The notes beneath the pieces were generated by a model. The model saw only the letters and a program-made list of their open reading frames with translations, had not been told where the DNA came from and made no database searches. The translations under genes were made by a program, and so were the position numbers. From Azonexus hydrophilus (GTDB lineage: Bacteria > Pseudomonadota > Gammaproteobacteria > Burkholderiales > Rhodocyclaceae), in the NCBI RefSeq assembly GCF_905120355.1, contig NZ_CAJHOB010000004.1:62001-126000 (forward strand): 64,000 bases of DNA. Direction: 5' to 3'. Below are positions 1-8,738 of the stretch, piece after piece (position 1 is the stretch's first letter; each line of letters opens with the position of its first letter).

Positions 1-21
1 GGCCAGCAGCGAACGCGGCAT
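1..21 (-). CDS. Sensor histidine kinase (EnvZ-like), first codons only
   Basis: Only the first seven codons lie in the window, reading MPRSLLA. The ATG at 21-19 shares one base with the TGA stop of the upstream ompR gene (TGATG), the tight coupling usual for an ompR-envZ pair. The identity as a sensor kinase is inferred from this arrangement alone; no kinase sequence is visible. Confidence 0.45.
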
Positions 22-752
22 CAGTTTTCCCGGCGGGCACCGTCCGGCACGAAGACGTAGCCAAAGCCCCAGACGGTCTGCAGGTAGCGGGGTTGTGCCG
101 GGTCGGCTTCGATCAGCTTGCGCAACCGCGACATCTGCACGTCGATGGCCCGGTCGAATGGCCCTTGCTCGCGGCCCCGGGCCAAGGTCATCAGCTTGTC
201 GCGCGACAATGGTTGGCCGGGATGCTGCAGCAGCACCTTGAGAACGGCAAATTCGCCGGTGGTGAGGGAGAGCACTTCGTCGCCGCGCTTGAGGGTGCGG
301 GCGGCGTAATCAACCTCGATGTGGCCGAAACGGGTGATTTCCGGCAGGTCTTCCGGGGCGCCCGGTGGCAGGCTGCTCTGCCGGCGTAGCACGGCATTGA
401 TGCGGGCCAGCAGTTCACGCGGATTGAACGGTTTGGGCAGGTAGTCGTCAGCGCCCATTTCCAGCCCGAGGATGCGGTCGATCTCGTCCCCCTTGGCGGT
501 GAGCATGACGATGGGCGTACGGTCGCCCTGGCCGCGCAGGCGGCGGCAGATGGACAGACCGTCCTCGCCGGGCAGCATCAGATCGAGCACGATCAGATGG
601 TAGTGTTCGCGGTTGCGGACCTTGTCCATTTGTGCCGCATCGGCAACGGCGCGGACGGTGAAACCTTGTTCGCCGAGATAGCGAGTGAGCAGATCGCGCA
701 GGCGGGCGTCGTCATCGACGATGAGGATGTGCTGGTGTGTGTTCTCGTTCAT
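21..752 (-). CDS. ompR: OmpR-family response regulator
   Basis: Two-component response regulator of 243 aa. The N-terminal receiver (about residues 7-120) has the acidic pair in ILIVDDDARLRD, the phospho-acceptor Asp57 in IVLDLMLP, and the conserved Lys in DDYLPKPF. The C-terminal winged helix (about 145-238) ends in the usual TVWGFGYVF. Length and receiver sequence fit OmpR closely, so a role in osmotic or envelope control of outer-membrane genes is likely. I start at the ATG at 752, because the longer reading upstream adds 32 residues without similarity to the family. It is followed by a one-base-overlapping kinase start, which supports an ompR-envZ operon. Confidence 0.9.
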   Translation of the reverse strand: MNENTHQHILIVDDDARLRDLLTRYLGEQGFTVRAVADAAQMDKVRNREHYHLIVLDLMLPGEDGLSICRRLRGQGDRTPIVMLTAKGDEIDRILGLEMGADDYLPKPFNPRELLARINAVLRRQSSLPPGAPEDLPEITRFGHIEVDYAARTLKRGDEVLSLTTGEFAVLKVLLQHPGQPLSRDKLMTLARGREQGPFDRAIDVQMSRLRKLIEADPAQPRYLQTVWGFGYVFVPDGARREN

Positions 753-906
753 GCGGCAAGGATAACCCCACGCTATCGGGGCTGTGCGACAAATGGTAAC
801 AAGGCGTCTCGGCTGTGCCGGTACGAAACAAAGCATTACAACTGTCACACTGCGGGTACGCGCTGTGCCGTTTCAGTCACTGGCAAAGACGTTAAAATGC
901 CTCGCC

Positions 907-1191
907 ATGAGGTATCGCATCTTTTCCTTCCCCTGTGCCCTGTTGCTGCTCGTTCTGGCCGGCAGCGTGCACGCTGACGGGCGCTGGCGCGATTTGCCGC
1001 CGGAAGAGCGGCAGGAGTTGCGCGAACAGATGCGCGAACAGTGGCAGAACAGGCGTGAGCGCGCGCTGGAGCGCCCCTACCGTGGGCACGGCGAGGCCCT
1101 GCCGCCGGAAGAGCGGCAGCGTCTGCGCGATGAAATGCGCCAGCAGCAGCGGCTGTATCCGGAGCGAGAGCGGCGGCATCGGCGCGACTGA
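907..1191 (+). CDS. Small secreted protein rich in Arg/Glu/Gln
   Basis: A 94-aa protein of unknown function. Residues 1-23 form a clear Sec signal peptide (MRYRIF then a run of leucines, cleavage probably after VHA). The mature part is highly charged and carries two copies of LPPEERQ followed by helical R/E/Q-rich stretches (LREQMREQW and LRDEMRQQQ), so it should be a helical periplasmic protein. A TAAAAT -10-like hexamer ends only 8 bases before the ATG, which would make the message leaderless. Small DUF3106-like periplasmic proteins share this composition; that link is a guess. Confidence 0.7.
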   Translation: MRYRIFSFPCALLLLVLAGSVHADGRWRDLPPEERQELREQMREQWQNRRERALERPYRGHGEALPPEERQRLRDEMRQQQRLYPERERRHRRD

Positions 1192-1263
1192 CGGGCGCGG
1201 CGGCCAGGTACGGATCGGCGCTAGACAGCCGGTGGCGGCTGCGAATCCGGTAAAATGGCGGGC

Positions 1264-1953
1264 ATGCGGATTCTGGCCCTCGAAACTTCGACTGAACACG
1301 GCAGCTGCGCCCTCTGGTGCGCCGGTGAGGTGTTGCAGCGTGCCTGCCCTGCGGGGCAGGCGCATTCTGAAACCTTGTTGCCGTTGCTGGCAGAATTGCT
1401 GGCAGAAGGGCAGCTGAGCCTGCCACAGATCGACGCCATTGCCTTTGGCTGTGGTCCTGGAGCCTTCACCGGCCTGCGCGTCGCCTGCGGTGTGGCGCAG
1501 GGGCTGGCGGTGGCGGCGGACCTGCCACTGCTGCCGGTGGTCAGTCTGGAAGCCATGGCAGCGGCCAGCGGCGCAGAAAGCGTCCTGAGTCTGCTCGATG
1601 CCCGCATGCACGAAGTGTATTGCGCGCACTACCGGCGCGTTGCCGCGGATGACTATCAACTGATTGGTGATATTCATGTGCTGCCGCCGCAGGCAGTTGG
1701 TTTGCCGGCCGGTACGGGGGCTGCCTGTGGTAACGCCTTGCGGGCCTATCCCGAATTGCAGCAGCGCATTGCGCAACAGGGCTGGGCCATGCAGCCGGAT
1801 ATCCTGCCGGAGGCCCGCTGGCTGGCCCATCTGGCCGCGCCGCGTCTGCGCGCCGGGGCGGGTATTGATGCCGCTGACGCGGCGCCGCTCTACGTTCGCG
1901 ACAAAGTGGCGAAAACGGTGGCCGAGCGCCTGCGTGAAGGCGGCAAGGCATGA
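1264..1953 (+). CDS. tsaB: tRNA N6-threonylcarbamoyladenosine biosynthesis protein TsaB
   Basis: A 229-aa ASKHA-fold protein that pairs with TsaD and TsaE to place threonylcarbamoyl on A37 of ANN-decoding tRNAs. The start MRILALETST is the family signature, and the conserved block GPGAFTGLRVACGVAQGLA lies near residue 65. Length is normal. The ATG at 1264 is chosen for that N-terminus. A TAAAAT box at 1251-1256 leaves almost no leader. The stop overlaps the rimI start (ATGA), the common tsaB-rimI pairing in proteobacteria. Confidence 0.93.
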   Translation: MRILALETSTEHGSCALWCAGEVLQRACPAGQAHSETLLPLLAELLAEGQLSLPQIDAIAFGCGPGAFTGLRVACGVAQGLAVAADLPLLPVVSLEAMAAASGAESVLSLLDARMHEVYCAHYRRVAADDYQLIGDIHVLPPQAVGLPAGTGAACGNALRAYPELQQRIAQQGWAMQPDILPEARWLAHLAAPRLRAGAGIDAADAAPLYVRDKVAKTVAERLREGGKA

Positions 1954-2414
1954 AGGCCGTATTGCCCCATTCGCTTGAGTTTTATCCCATGCAGGCGGCT
2001 GACCTCGATGCGGTCGCGCAGATCGAGGCCGGAATTCAGGCTTTCCCCTGGAGTCGTGGCAATTTCGCAGATTCCCTGCATGCCGGCTACAGTGCCTGGG
2101 TGGCGCGTTTGCCGGATCGGCTGATCGGGTTTTCGGTGGTCATGCAGGTGCTGGATGAGGCGCATATCCTGACCATCGGCATCAGCAGTTCATTGCAGGG
2201 ACAGGGTTATGGTGCGCGCCTGCTGCAGCACGCCATGCACCAGGTCACGACGCATGGGGCGCGACGCCTGTTGCTCGAAGTGCGGCCCAGCAATGCCCGG
2301 GCCGTAGCGTTGTACCGTAATTTCGGTTTTCAGCAGATTGGTGTGCGCAAGGGCTACTACCCTGCGACCGAGGGGCGTGAGGATGGCCTGGTGTTTCAGA
2401 AAGAACTCGCATGA
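1950..2414 (+). CDS. rimI: Ribosomal protein S18-alanine N-acetyltransferase RimI
   Basis: A 154-aa GNAT acetyltransferase. The acetyl-CoA loop reads GQGYGARLL after the beta strand ILTIGIS, followed by LLLEVRPSN and the ALYRNFGF element with YYP, all typical of RimI, which acetylates the N-terminal alanine of ribosomal protein S18. It overlaps tsaB by four bases at its start and the uracil-DNA glycosylase by four bases at its end, so the three genes are translationally coupled. Confidence 0.9.
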   Translation: MKAVLPHSLEFYPMQAADLDAVAQIEAGIQAFPWSRGNFADSLHAGYSAWVARLPDRLIGFSVVMQVLDEAHILTIGISSSLQGQGYGARLLQHAMHQVTTHGARRLLLEVRPSNARAVALYRNFGFQQIGVRKGYYPATEGREDGLVFQKELA

Positions 2415-3157
2415 CACTTAACCGGGAACAGATGCTGCTCGAAATGGGCATCCGCCCTCTGTGGACCCTGCGCGACGCCTTGCCAGTACCGGGTGAAGAG
2501 GCGTCCGCAACAGCCACGGCAGCAGAGGCAGCAGCCGTTGTGGCGGACTGTCCACCGGCCATGGTTGCGCCAGAAAAATCGGCGCCGCTACCGGCAGAGC
2601 TGGCCTGGGATGAACTGGGGCCCGCAATGCAGGCCTGTCGCGCCTGTGTGCTCGGCCAGCGGCGCCGGCAGGCCGTGCCGGGCGTCGGCGATGTCAGGGC
2701 GGAATGGCTGTTCATCGGCGAAGGGCCGGGGAGTGAGGAGGATGCGCAGGGCGAACCGTTTGTCGGTGCGGCCGGGCAATTGCTTGATGCCATGCTGGCG
2801 GCGCTCGATCTGACGCGGCAGAAGGCGGTGTATATCGCCAATGCGGTGAAATGCCGCCCACCCGATAACCGTACGCCGGAGCCGGCGGAGATCGAAGCCT
2901 GCCGTCCCTGGTTACAGCGGCAGGTTGCCTTGCTGCAACCGAAGGTGATCGTCCTGCTGGGCAAGACGGCCGCCCAATCCTTGCTGGGCAAGCAGGATAA
3001 ACTGGCTGCCATGCGCGGGCAGGTATTTGAATATTCAGGGATTCCAGTGGTGGTGACCTACCATCCCGCCTACCTGCTGCGCAACCTGCCGGACAAAGCC
3101 AAGGCCTGGGAGGATTTATTGCGGGCCCGCCGCGCCTGGCGTGCAAAAACGGGCTGA
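2411..3157 (+). CDS. Uracil-DNA glycosylase, family 4 (Fe-S type)
   Basis: A 248-aa family 4 uracil-DNA glycosylase, which removes uracil from DNA. A poorly conserved, Ala-rich N-terminal 75 residues precede the catalytic domain. The domain shows the first iron-sulfur cysteines in CRACVLGQRR, the GEGPGSEED motif with the following GAAGQLLDAML, the NAVKCRPPDNRTP block, a further Cys in EACRPW and the active-site YHPAYLLR. The four Cys needed for a 4Fe-4S cluster are present. It is coupled to rimI by ATGA. Confidence 0.9.
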   Translation: MTLNREQMLLEMGIRPLWTLRDALPVPGEEASATATAAEAAAVVADCPPAMVAPEKSAPLPAELAWDELGPAMQACRACVLGQRRRQAVPGVGDVRAEWLFIGEGPGSEEDAQGEPFVGAAGQLLDAMLAALDLTRQKAVYIANAVKCRPPDNRTPEPAEIEACRPWLQRQVALLQPKVIVLLGKTAAQSLLGKQDKLAAMRGQVFEYSGIPVVVTYHPAYLLRNLPDKAKAWEDLLRARRAWRAKTG

Positions 3158-3214
3158 ATTGAGGCGGTTTCCCCGCACTTGAAGGTTTTGCAGTGTTTGA
3201 TCGACTGACCGGAC

Positions 3215-3664
3215 TCAGCGCATTCTTTCCTTGATCGCCCGTTGCGCCTCGCGTTTGCCTTCCTTTTCCAGCTGGTCAGCCCGCTTGTCGTGCTGTTTTT
3301 TGCCCTTGGCCAGGCCGATTTCCAGTTTGATCCGTCCGCGCAGGAAATGCAGGTCGATCGGCACCAGGGCATAACCGGCGCGCTCCACCTTGCCGATCAG
3401 CCGGCTGATTTCGCGCTCATGCAACAGCAGCTTGCGGGTGCGGACCGGGTCGTGCGTGTTGTGGGTGGATGCGGAGGTCAAGGGGGAGATGTGCATGCCG
3501 ATGAGGAACAGCTCGCCGCCCTTGATGATGACGTAGGATTCCTTGATGTTCATCCGCCCGGCGCGGATGGCCTTGACTTCCCAGCCTTCGAGGACGATGC
3601 CGGCCTCGTATTTTTCCTCGATGAAGTAATCGTGAAAGGCTTTTTTGTTGACGGTGATACTCAT
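3215..3664 (-). CDS. smpB: SsrA-binding protein SmpB
   Basis: A 149-aa tmRNA-binding protein needed for trans-translation of stalled ribosomes. Features are the N-terminal [12 protein letters not shown], the core [19 protein letters not shown] and the C-terminal basic tail with KGKKQHDKR. Start [10 protein letters not shown] at 3664 matches family length; the upstream extension of this frame runs into the divergent ratA gene and is not real. The smpB/ratA head-to-head order is widespread in beta- and gammaproteobacteria. Confidence 0.95.
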   Translation of the reverse strand: MSITVNKKAFHDYFIEEKYEAGIVLEGWEVKAIRAGRMNIKESYVIIKGGELFLIGMHISPLTSASTHNTHDPVRTRKLLLHEREISRLIGKVERAGYALVPIDLHFLRGRIKLEIGLAKGKKQHDKRADQLEKEGKREAQRAIKERMR

Positions 3665-3724
3665 GCCGGCGCGCAGTTCCCTTAAAATGGCCGATTCTAC
3701 AGGTTTACAAGGGTTTTCTGCGGC

Positions 3725-4171
3725 ATGGCATCGGTTGAAAAAACGCTTCTCATCGAACACAGCGCGGCCCAGATGTTCGAGCTGGTCGATCGCTGTGAGG
3801 ACTACCCGGCCTTCCTGCCCTGGTGCAGTCGGGGCGAACTGAAGCAGCGTGATGCACAGAAAACCGTCGCCACGCTGCACATCAACTACCACGCAGTGAA
3901 ATCCAGCTTTACGACGGAAAACGACAAGACCTTTCCGACACTGATGATCATCCGTCTGCTCGATGGCCCCTTCCGCAAGCTGGAAGGTTCATGGGCCTTC
4001 AAGCCGCTGGGTGAAACGGCGTGCAAGATCGAATTTCGGCTGCGTTACGAATTTTCCAGCAAATTGTTCGAGAAGGTGATTGGCCCGGTTTTCAATCACA
4101 TCGCCAACACCTTCGTGGACGCCTTCGTGCGCCGTGCTGCACAGGTGTATGGTCCGGCAGGGGGACAGTGA
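3725..4171 (+). CDS. ratA: RatA-type START/polyketide cyclase-like protein
   Basis: A 148-aa START-like (SRPBCC) protein. The signature is the N-terminal [17 protein letters not shown], then [12 protein letters not shown] and [10 protein letters not shown], with the C-terminal helix [18 protein letters not shown]. The family is named after Escherichia coli RatA, reported to block 70S assembly, and is also related to the coenzyme Q-binding Coq10 proteins. Either role fits the fold. It is divergent from smpB and overlaps the rnfH start region. Confidence 0.88.
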   Translation: MASVEKTLLIEHSAAQMFELVDRCEDYPAFLPWCSRGELKQRDAQKTVATLHINYHAVKSSFTTENDKTFPTLMIIRLLDGPFRKLEGSWAFKPLGETACKIEFRLRYEFSSKLFEKVIGPVFNHIANTFVDAFVRRAAQVYGPAGGQ

Positions 4172-4173
4172 AC

Positions 4174-4464
4174 ATGCAGGTCGAAGTCTGCTATCTCGCT
4201 CCCGGAATTCAGGATTGCCGTACCCTGCAACTGCCGTCCGGCAGCACGCTCGAAGAGGCTGTGCACGCCTCGGGATTGCTGGCGCAGCATGCCGCAATCG
4301 ACCTCAATCAGCACAAGGTCGGCATCTGGAACAAGGTGGTCAGCCTGCAGACTGTGCTGCGCGAACATGATCGCGTGGAAATCTACCGTCCGCTGACTGC
4401 CGATCCAAAGCTCGTCCGTCGGCAGCGGGTGGCAGCGGGGCGGACCATGGGGGGCGGGGCCTGA
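4174..4464 (+). CDS. rnfH: RnfH-family ubiquitin-fold protein (RatB)
   Basis: A 96-aa beta-grasp protein of the RnfH/RatB family. It has the VEVCYLAPG start, GSTLEEAVHASGL, VGIWNKVVSL and DRVEIYRPLTADPK with the basic RRQR tail that follows in this family. Two starts are possible: a GTG at 4168 overlapping the ratA stop (GTGA), and the ATG at 4174. I use the ATG because the GGGGG Shine-Dalgarno-like run at 4160-4164 is better spaced for it. Function is not firmly established; it is nearly always next to ratA-smpB. Confidence 0.85.
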   Translation: MQVEVCYLAPGIQDCRTLQLPSGSTLEEAVHASGLLAQHAAIDLNQHKVGIWNKVVSLQTVLREHDRVEIYRPLTADPKLVRRQRVAAGRTMGGGA

Positions 4465-4494
4465 GTCCGCCGGGGCATTCCGGCTGCTCGTCTT

Positions 4495-5304
4495 TCACTG
4501 GCCAGCTGTGCGCAGGCTTTTTTTTGCGTAGATGTCGTAGCGGCTGGATTTGCCTTCCAGAGTATGGCTGGGTGGCGGGCCATCGATCAGCGGTGCCTTG
4601 CGTGGCCGCTTGACGACCACGCGGTGGCTGGCGAGCGCCAGGGCGGCGGCCAGCAACTCGGGGGCGTCGGTATCGTTGCCGACCAACGGGCGGACCAGGC
4701 GCATTTCCTTTTTGACCAGTGCGCTTTTGTCGCGGTGGGGAAACATCGGATCGAGGTAGATCACCTGCGGGACGGTTTCTGTCCACTGGCGCAGAAGTGA
4801 GCAGGCGTCGCCGTTCAGCAGACGCATGCGGGCCACGGTGGCGGCGGTGTCGGCATGTTCCGCGGCACGGCGCAGGCCGTCGGCGAGAAGTGCGGCGATG
4901 ACGGGATGGCGTTCGATCAGGGTGAGCTGGCAGCCGAGTTGCGCCAGCACGAAGGCGTCGCCGCCCAGGCCGGCGGTGGCATCAAGAATGCTGGGCCGCA
5001 TGCCGGGCTGGAGGCCGGCGGCACGGGCGATCATCTGGCCGCTGCCGCCGCCGAACTGACGCCGATGACCGGCAGCGCCGCCGATGAAGTCGACATGCAG
5101 CGGGCCGGGCGCGTCGGCGGCCAGTTCGCGCAAGTGCAGGCCGGCTGGCCCGAGCTCGAGAATGAAACCGCTGTTTTCCCCCGTCGCGGCGCTATCGACC
5201 ACTGGCAGGCCGAGTTCGAGCGCCAGTGCACGGGCTGCTTCAGCATGGTCCGGGGTCAGGGCGACAACGCGTACCGTGGTGGCTGGGGTGGGTGTTTCGC
5301 TCAC
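4495..5304 (-). CDS. rsmJ: 16S rRNA (guanine1516-N2)-methyltransferase RsmJ
   Basis: A 269-aa SAM-dependent methyltransferase. The SAM-binding motif I is [18 protein letters not shown], motif II has LIERHP, and the catalytic region reads YLDPMFPHR followed by KSALVKKEM, diagnostic for RsmJ. The C-terminus RYDIYAKKS is also typical. I take the GTG at 5304, which overlaps the parC stop as GTGA; an ATG at 5355 in the same frame would add 17 residues inside parC. Transcribed behind parC. Confidence 0.88.
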   Translation of the reverse strand: MSETPTPATTVRVVALTPDHAEAARALALELGLPVVDSAATGENSGFILELGPAGLHLRELAADAPGPLHVDFIGGAAGHRRQFGGGSGQMIARAAGLQPGMRPSILDATAGLGGDAFVLAQLGCQLTLIERHPVIAALLADGLRRAAEHADTAATVARMRLLNGDACSLLRQWTETVPQVIYLDPMFPHRDKSALVKKEMRLVRPLVGNDTDAPELLAAALALASHRVVVKRPRKAPLIDGPPPSHTLEGKSSRYDIYAKKSLRTAGQ

Positions 5305-7619
5305 TTGCGAGGGGCTTTCACGGGCTTGCCTTTGCCGCCGCGATTGCCACGACACAGCGCCAATCGTTCGCCCTTGAGTTTCCCGGCGCTGCCGTCGATC
5401 ACTGGTTCGATGGCGGTCAGTGCTTCCTTGCCCGGCTGGGCAGCAATCAGCTTCAGGCCGCGTCCCTTGGCGAGCGGACGGATTTCGGTGAGCGGAAAGA
5501 CCAGAGCCCGGCCGTCCTGGGTGAAGACGGCAATTTCATCGGCACTGGGTGCGGGCTGGAAAACAGCGGGTTTTTCGCCGGCGTCGAGGCTGAGAAAAGC
5601 CTTGCCTGACTTGCCACGCGACAGCAGATCTTCGCCCTTGACCAGGAAACCATAACCGCCCTGACCGGCGACCAGATAGTGTTTGTCCGCGCTGACGGCC
5701 AGCGCCAGCAGCAGTTTGCCACCGTCCTGAAAATCGACCAGCGAGGTGGCCGGCACACCATCGCCCTTGCCGCCGGGGAGGTCGGCAGCCGGAATGGAAT
5801 AGGCGCGGCCGTTGTCATCCAGCAGGACGAGGTGATCGATGGTGCGGCAGGGCAGGCAGGCGAGCAGGGCGTCACCGGAACGGAAGTTGAGTTGCGCCGG
5901 ATCGACGTTGTGGCCGCTGCGCGAACGCAGCCAGCCGTGCCGGGAGACAATCAGTGTGGTCGGCTCGTCGGGAATGGAGACGTTCTTGGCATCCGACAGC
6001 GTGACGCGTTCGGCGGCTTCGATCAGGGTGCGGCGGTCGTCGCCATATTTGCTGGCGTCGGCTTCGATTTCGCTTGCGACACAGGCGCGTAGAGCCGCTT
6101 CGGAAGCAAGCAGGGTGTTCAGGCCGGCGGCTTCTTCGCGCAGACGGGCCAGTTCTTCGCCGATCTTGAGGCCTTCGAGGCGGGCCAGCTGGCGCAGCCG
6201 GATTTCCAGGATGTCCTCGGCCTGGATTTCAGTCAGCTTGAAATGCGCCATCAGATCGGCCTTGGGCTCGTCGGATTCGCGGATGACGCGGATGACGCGA
6301 TCGATGTCGAGCAGGATGGCCTGCCGGCCTTCGAGGATGTGGATGCGTTTTTCTGCTGCTGTCAGGCGGTGGCGGGTGCGCCGTTCGACCGTTTGCAGGC
6401 GGAAGCGGCACCATTCGGAGAGCATGTCGTACAGCGTGCCCTGGCGGGGAGCCCCCGTGAGGCCGAGCAGGGTCAGGTTGATCGGGGCATTGGTTTCCAG
6501 GCTGGTATGGGCGAGCAGCAGGCGGATCAGGTCCTGCTGGTCCTGGCGTGAGCTGGCCGGTTCGATCACCAGGCGGACGGCGTGCGCCTTGCCCGATTCA
6601 TCGCGTACACCGCTTTCGGAAATGGCGGCCAGGAAGGCGGCCTTCAGATTCAGCTGTTCCGGCGTGAATACTTTTTTGCCGGCTTTTTCCTTGGCCAGCG
6701 GATTCGAGCAGGCTTCGATTTCCGACATCACCGTGGCGGCCGATACGCCGGGGGGTAATTCAGTGATGGCCAGCCGCCACTGGCCACGCGCCAGGGCTTC
6801 GATCTTCCAGCGCGCCCGCACGCGCAGGCTGCCCCGTCCGGTTTTGTAAGTGCTGGCGATGTCTTCCGGGCTGGAAATGATCTGTGCGCCGCCCGGGTAA
6901 TCCGGCCCGGGCACCTGGCGCAGGATCTCATCCTCAGGCGTCAGGGGATCGCGGATCAGGGCAACGGCCGCAGCAGCAATTTCGCGCAGATTGTGCGCCG
7001 GAATCTCGGTGGCCATGCCAACCGCGATGCCGGAGGCGCCGTTGAGCAGGCAGAAGGGCAGGCGGGCGGGGAGCAGGCAGGGTTCGTCGTTGACGCCGTC
7101 GTAATTGGGCTTCCACTCCACTGTGCCTTCGTCGAGTTCGCTGAGCAGCAGTTCGGCGATGGGCGTCAGCCGCGCTTCGGTGTAGCGCATGGCGGCGGCG
7201 TTGTCGCCATCGCGCGAGCCGAAGTTGCCCTGGCCATCGACCACCGGGTAGCGCAGGCTCCAGTCCTGCGCCATGCGGACCATGGCGTCGTACACCGAGG
7301 AGTCGCCGTGCGGGTGGTATTTACCGATGACATCGCCGACCACGCGTGCCGATTTCACATGCTTGGGGCTTTTGTACAGGCCCATCCGGTGCATGGCGTA
7401 CAGGATGCGCCGCTGTACCGGTTTCTGTCCGTCGGCATTGGCCGGCAGGGCACGCCCGGTGACCACACTCATGGCGTATTCAAGATAACGGCGGGCGGCG
7501 TAATCGGCTGGCGACGGGATGTCTGCAGCCGCCGCCAGCGCCGCAGGCGGCAGGGGAGGGGCTGGCGGCTGCGGTGTATCCGTCGGTGCGGACAAGAAGA
7601 GGTCGGGCTGATTGCTCAT
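5301..7619 (-). CDS. parC: DNA topoisomerase IV subunit A
   Basis: A 772-aa type IIA topoisomerase A subunit, partner of ParE in chromosome decatenation. A Pro/Ala-rich leader of about 36 residues precedes the breakage-reunion domain. The catalytic Tyr146 lies in [10 protein letters not shown]. The quinolone-resistance region reads [12 protein letters not shown] with Ser107 intact and Asp111 where E. coli has Glu84, so no classical resistance change is seen. The GyrA-like C-terminal propeller is reduced to a few blades, as in ParC. parE is not adjacent. Confidence 0.95.
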   Translation of the reverse strand: MSNQPDLFLSAPTDTPQPPAPPLPPAALAAAADIPSPADYAARRYLEYAMSVVTGRALPANADGQKPVQRRILYAMHRMGLYKSPKHVKSARVVGDVIGKYHPHGDSSVYDAMVRMAQDWSLRYPVVDGQGNFGSRDGDNAAAMRYTEARLTPIAELLLSELDEGTVEWKPNYDGVNDEPCLLPARLPFCLLNGASGIAVGMATEIPAHNLREIAAAAVALIRDPLTPEDEILRQVPGPDYPGGAQIISSPEDIASTYKTGRGSLRVRARWKIEALARGQWRLAITELPPGVSAATVMSEIEACSNPLAKEKAGKKVFTPEQLNLKAAFLAAISESGVRDESGKAHAVRLVIEPASSRQDQQDLIRLLLAHTSLETNAPINLTLLGLTGAPRQGTLYDMLSEWCRFRLQTVERRTRHRLTAAEKRIHILEGRQAILLDIDRVIRVIRESDEPKADLMAHFKLTEIQAEDILEIRLRQLARLEGLKIGEELARLREEAAGLNTLLASEAALRACVASEIEADASKYGDDRRTLIEAAERVTLSDAKNVSIPDEPTTLIVSRHGWLRSRSGHNVDPAQLNFRSGDALLACLPCRTIDHLVLLDDNGRAYSIPAADLPGGKGDGVPATSLVDFQDGGKLLLALAVSADKHYLVAGQGGYGFLVKGEDLLSRGKSGKAFLSLDAGEKPAVFQPAPSADEIAVFTQDGRALVFPLTEIRPLAKGRGLKLIAAQPGKEALTAIEPVIDGSAGKLKGERLALCRGNRGGKGKPVKAPRK

Positions 7620-7828
7620 GGATCGGGTGAGGTGATTCGGGCGGGGGCGATGTTAACCGATTTGTACGCGGGTCTGCGCGCAGCTGTGTGCGTGAATTTA
7701 CCGGCCGGCGGGCATGAGGGGGATCGTGAAAAGTGGGGGGCAGCCGGGTTTTTATGTCCCCAATGGGAGAAATTTCAGGTTCTCTGTTTTTACATTACTT
7801 CACCGAAGCGTAAATCGTTCCTCCGTAT

Positions 7829-7841
7829 ATTCAGACTGAAT
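7829..7841. promoter_or_regulatory. 13-bp palindrome upstream of the regulator gene
   Basis: ATTCAG A CTGAAT is a perfect dyad 38 bases before the ATG of the pseudo-receiver regulator. The surrounding 7620-7878 region between divergent parC and the regulator turns AT-rich here. It could be an autoregulatory operator; no other evidence. Confidence 0.25.
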
Positions 7842-7878
7842 TTCTAATTCCAATACCTTTTTGTCGGTGTGAATACTT

Positions 7879-8580
7879 ATGTTTCATATTTGTCTGGTTG
7901 ACCAAAATCTGCATCCCGAGCACCAACTAGCGCAGCAGATATCTGCTGCAGGCTATGACGTCGAGTGTTTTGCCGATATCAAGCACCTCTATCTCCACCT
8001 GCTGCAGGGCCGCTGCGATGCGGTGCTGATCAACGCGTCGCAGCTGGCGCGGGAAGATGCCGGCGCCATCCCGGCGCTGCGACGTTCCAGCCGACCGCTG
8101 GGCATCATTACGCTGGTCGAGCCAGACTGCCTCGACCAGCGTCTGCAGTGCTATGCCTGGGGCAGTGATGTCTGTGTTGAGCAACCTGCGCCGGCAAGTG
8201 AGGTGTTGTGCATCCTGCCCAATCTGATCGAACGCATCTATGTTGCGGGGCAAGGTATGCGGGAAGAAAACACGGCCTGGCGCATCCATAACGATGGCTG
8301 GTCGCTTGTCGGCCCGTGCGGCAATGTGTTCCAGCTGACCGCCAAGGAGCGGCTGTTCATGCTGCGTGTGATGCGTTCACCGGACGAGGTCGTGTCACGC
8401 GACGAGATGGTTGAAGCCTTGAATGAAGACGCCTACGACTACGATCAGCAGAGCATGGACACCATGCTGTCACGCCTGCGCCGCAAGCTCGACAAGGCAG
8501 GTGTGTCCCTGCCACTACGCACCGTGCGCGGGCAGGGCTACATGTTTTTGACGCATTCGCAACGTTCTCGCGAGCGTTGA
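7879..8580 (+). CDS. OmpR-type DNA-binding protein with degenerate receiver domain
   Basis: A 233-aa protein with the two-domain layout of OmpR/PhoB regulators. The receiver-like half (1-120) has lost key chemistry: the N-terminal acidic pair is Asp8-Gln9, the phospho-acceptor position is Asn52 (AVLINASQ) and the conserved Lys of the KP turn is replaced (CVEQPAP). The C-terminal winged helix (about 133-226) is well preserved, with the recognition helix region MLSRLRRKL and RTVRGQGYMF. It should therefore bind DNA without phosphorelay control. It sits directly upstream of the giant adhesin gene and in the same direction, so it is a likely regulator of that locus. No partner kinase is nearby. 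Confidence 0.85.
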   Translation: MFHICLVDQNLHPEHQLAQQISAAGYDVECFADIKHLYLHLLQGRCDAVLINASQLAREDAGAIPALRRSSRPLGIITLVEPDCLDQRLQCYAWGSDVCVEQPAPASEVLCILPNLIERIYVAGQGMREENTAWRIHNDGWSLVGPCGNVFQLTAKERLFMLRVMRSPDEVVSRDEMVEALNEDAYDYDQQSMDTMLSRLRRKLDKAGVSLPLRTVRGQGYMFLTHSQRSRER

Positions 8581-8659
8581 CCCCGGGTTTTGTAAAGAAG
8601 CGTGAGGGGTGGAGTACTGGTAAACCCCTACGAAAGTAAGAAAGTGTCAGTTTGTGAAT

Positions 8660-8688
8660 TTCACTTACTGGAATGTCTCTCTTATAAA
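8660..8688 (+). promoter_or_regulatory. Predicted promoter of the adhesin operon
   Basis: TTCACT at 8660-8665 and TATAAA at 8683-8688 are 17 bp apart and give a leader of about 44 bases to the ATG at 8739. The region is strikingly AT-rich for this genome. AGTAAG and CTTACT half-sites flank it at about 8634-8639 and 8664-8669. The -35 match is weak. Confidence 0.4.
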
Positions 8689-8738
8689 AGAAAAGTTCTG
8701 AAATTTTCACAATAGCCTCCTTTTTGAAAGATCTGGCC

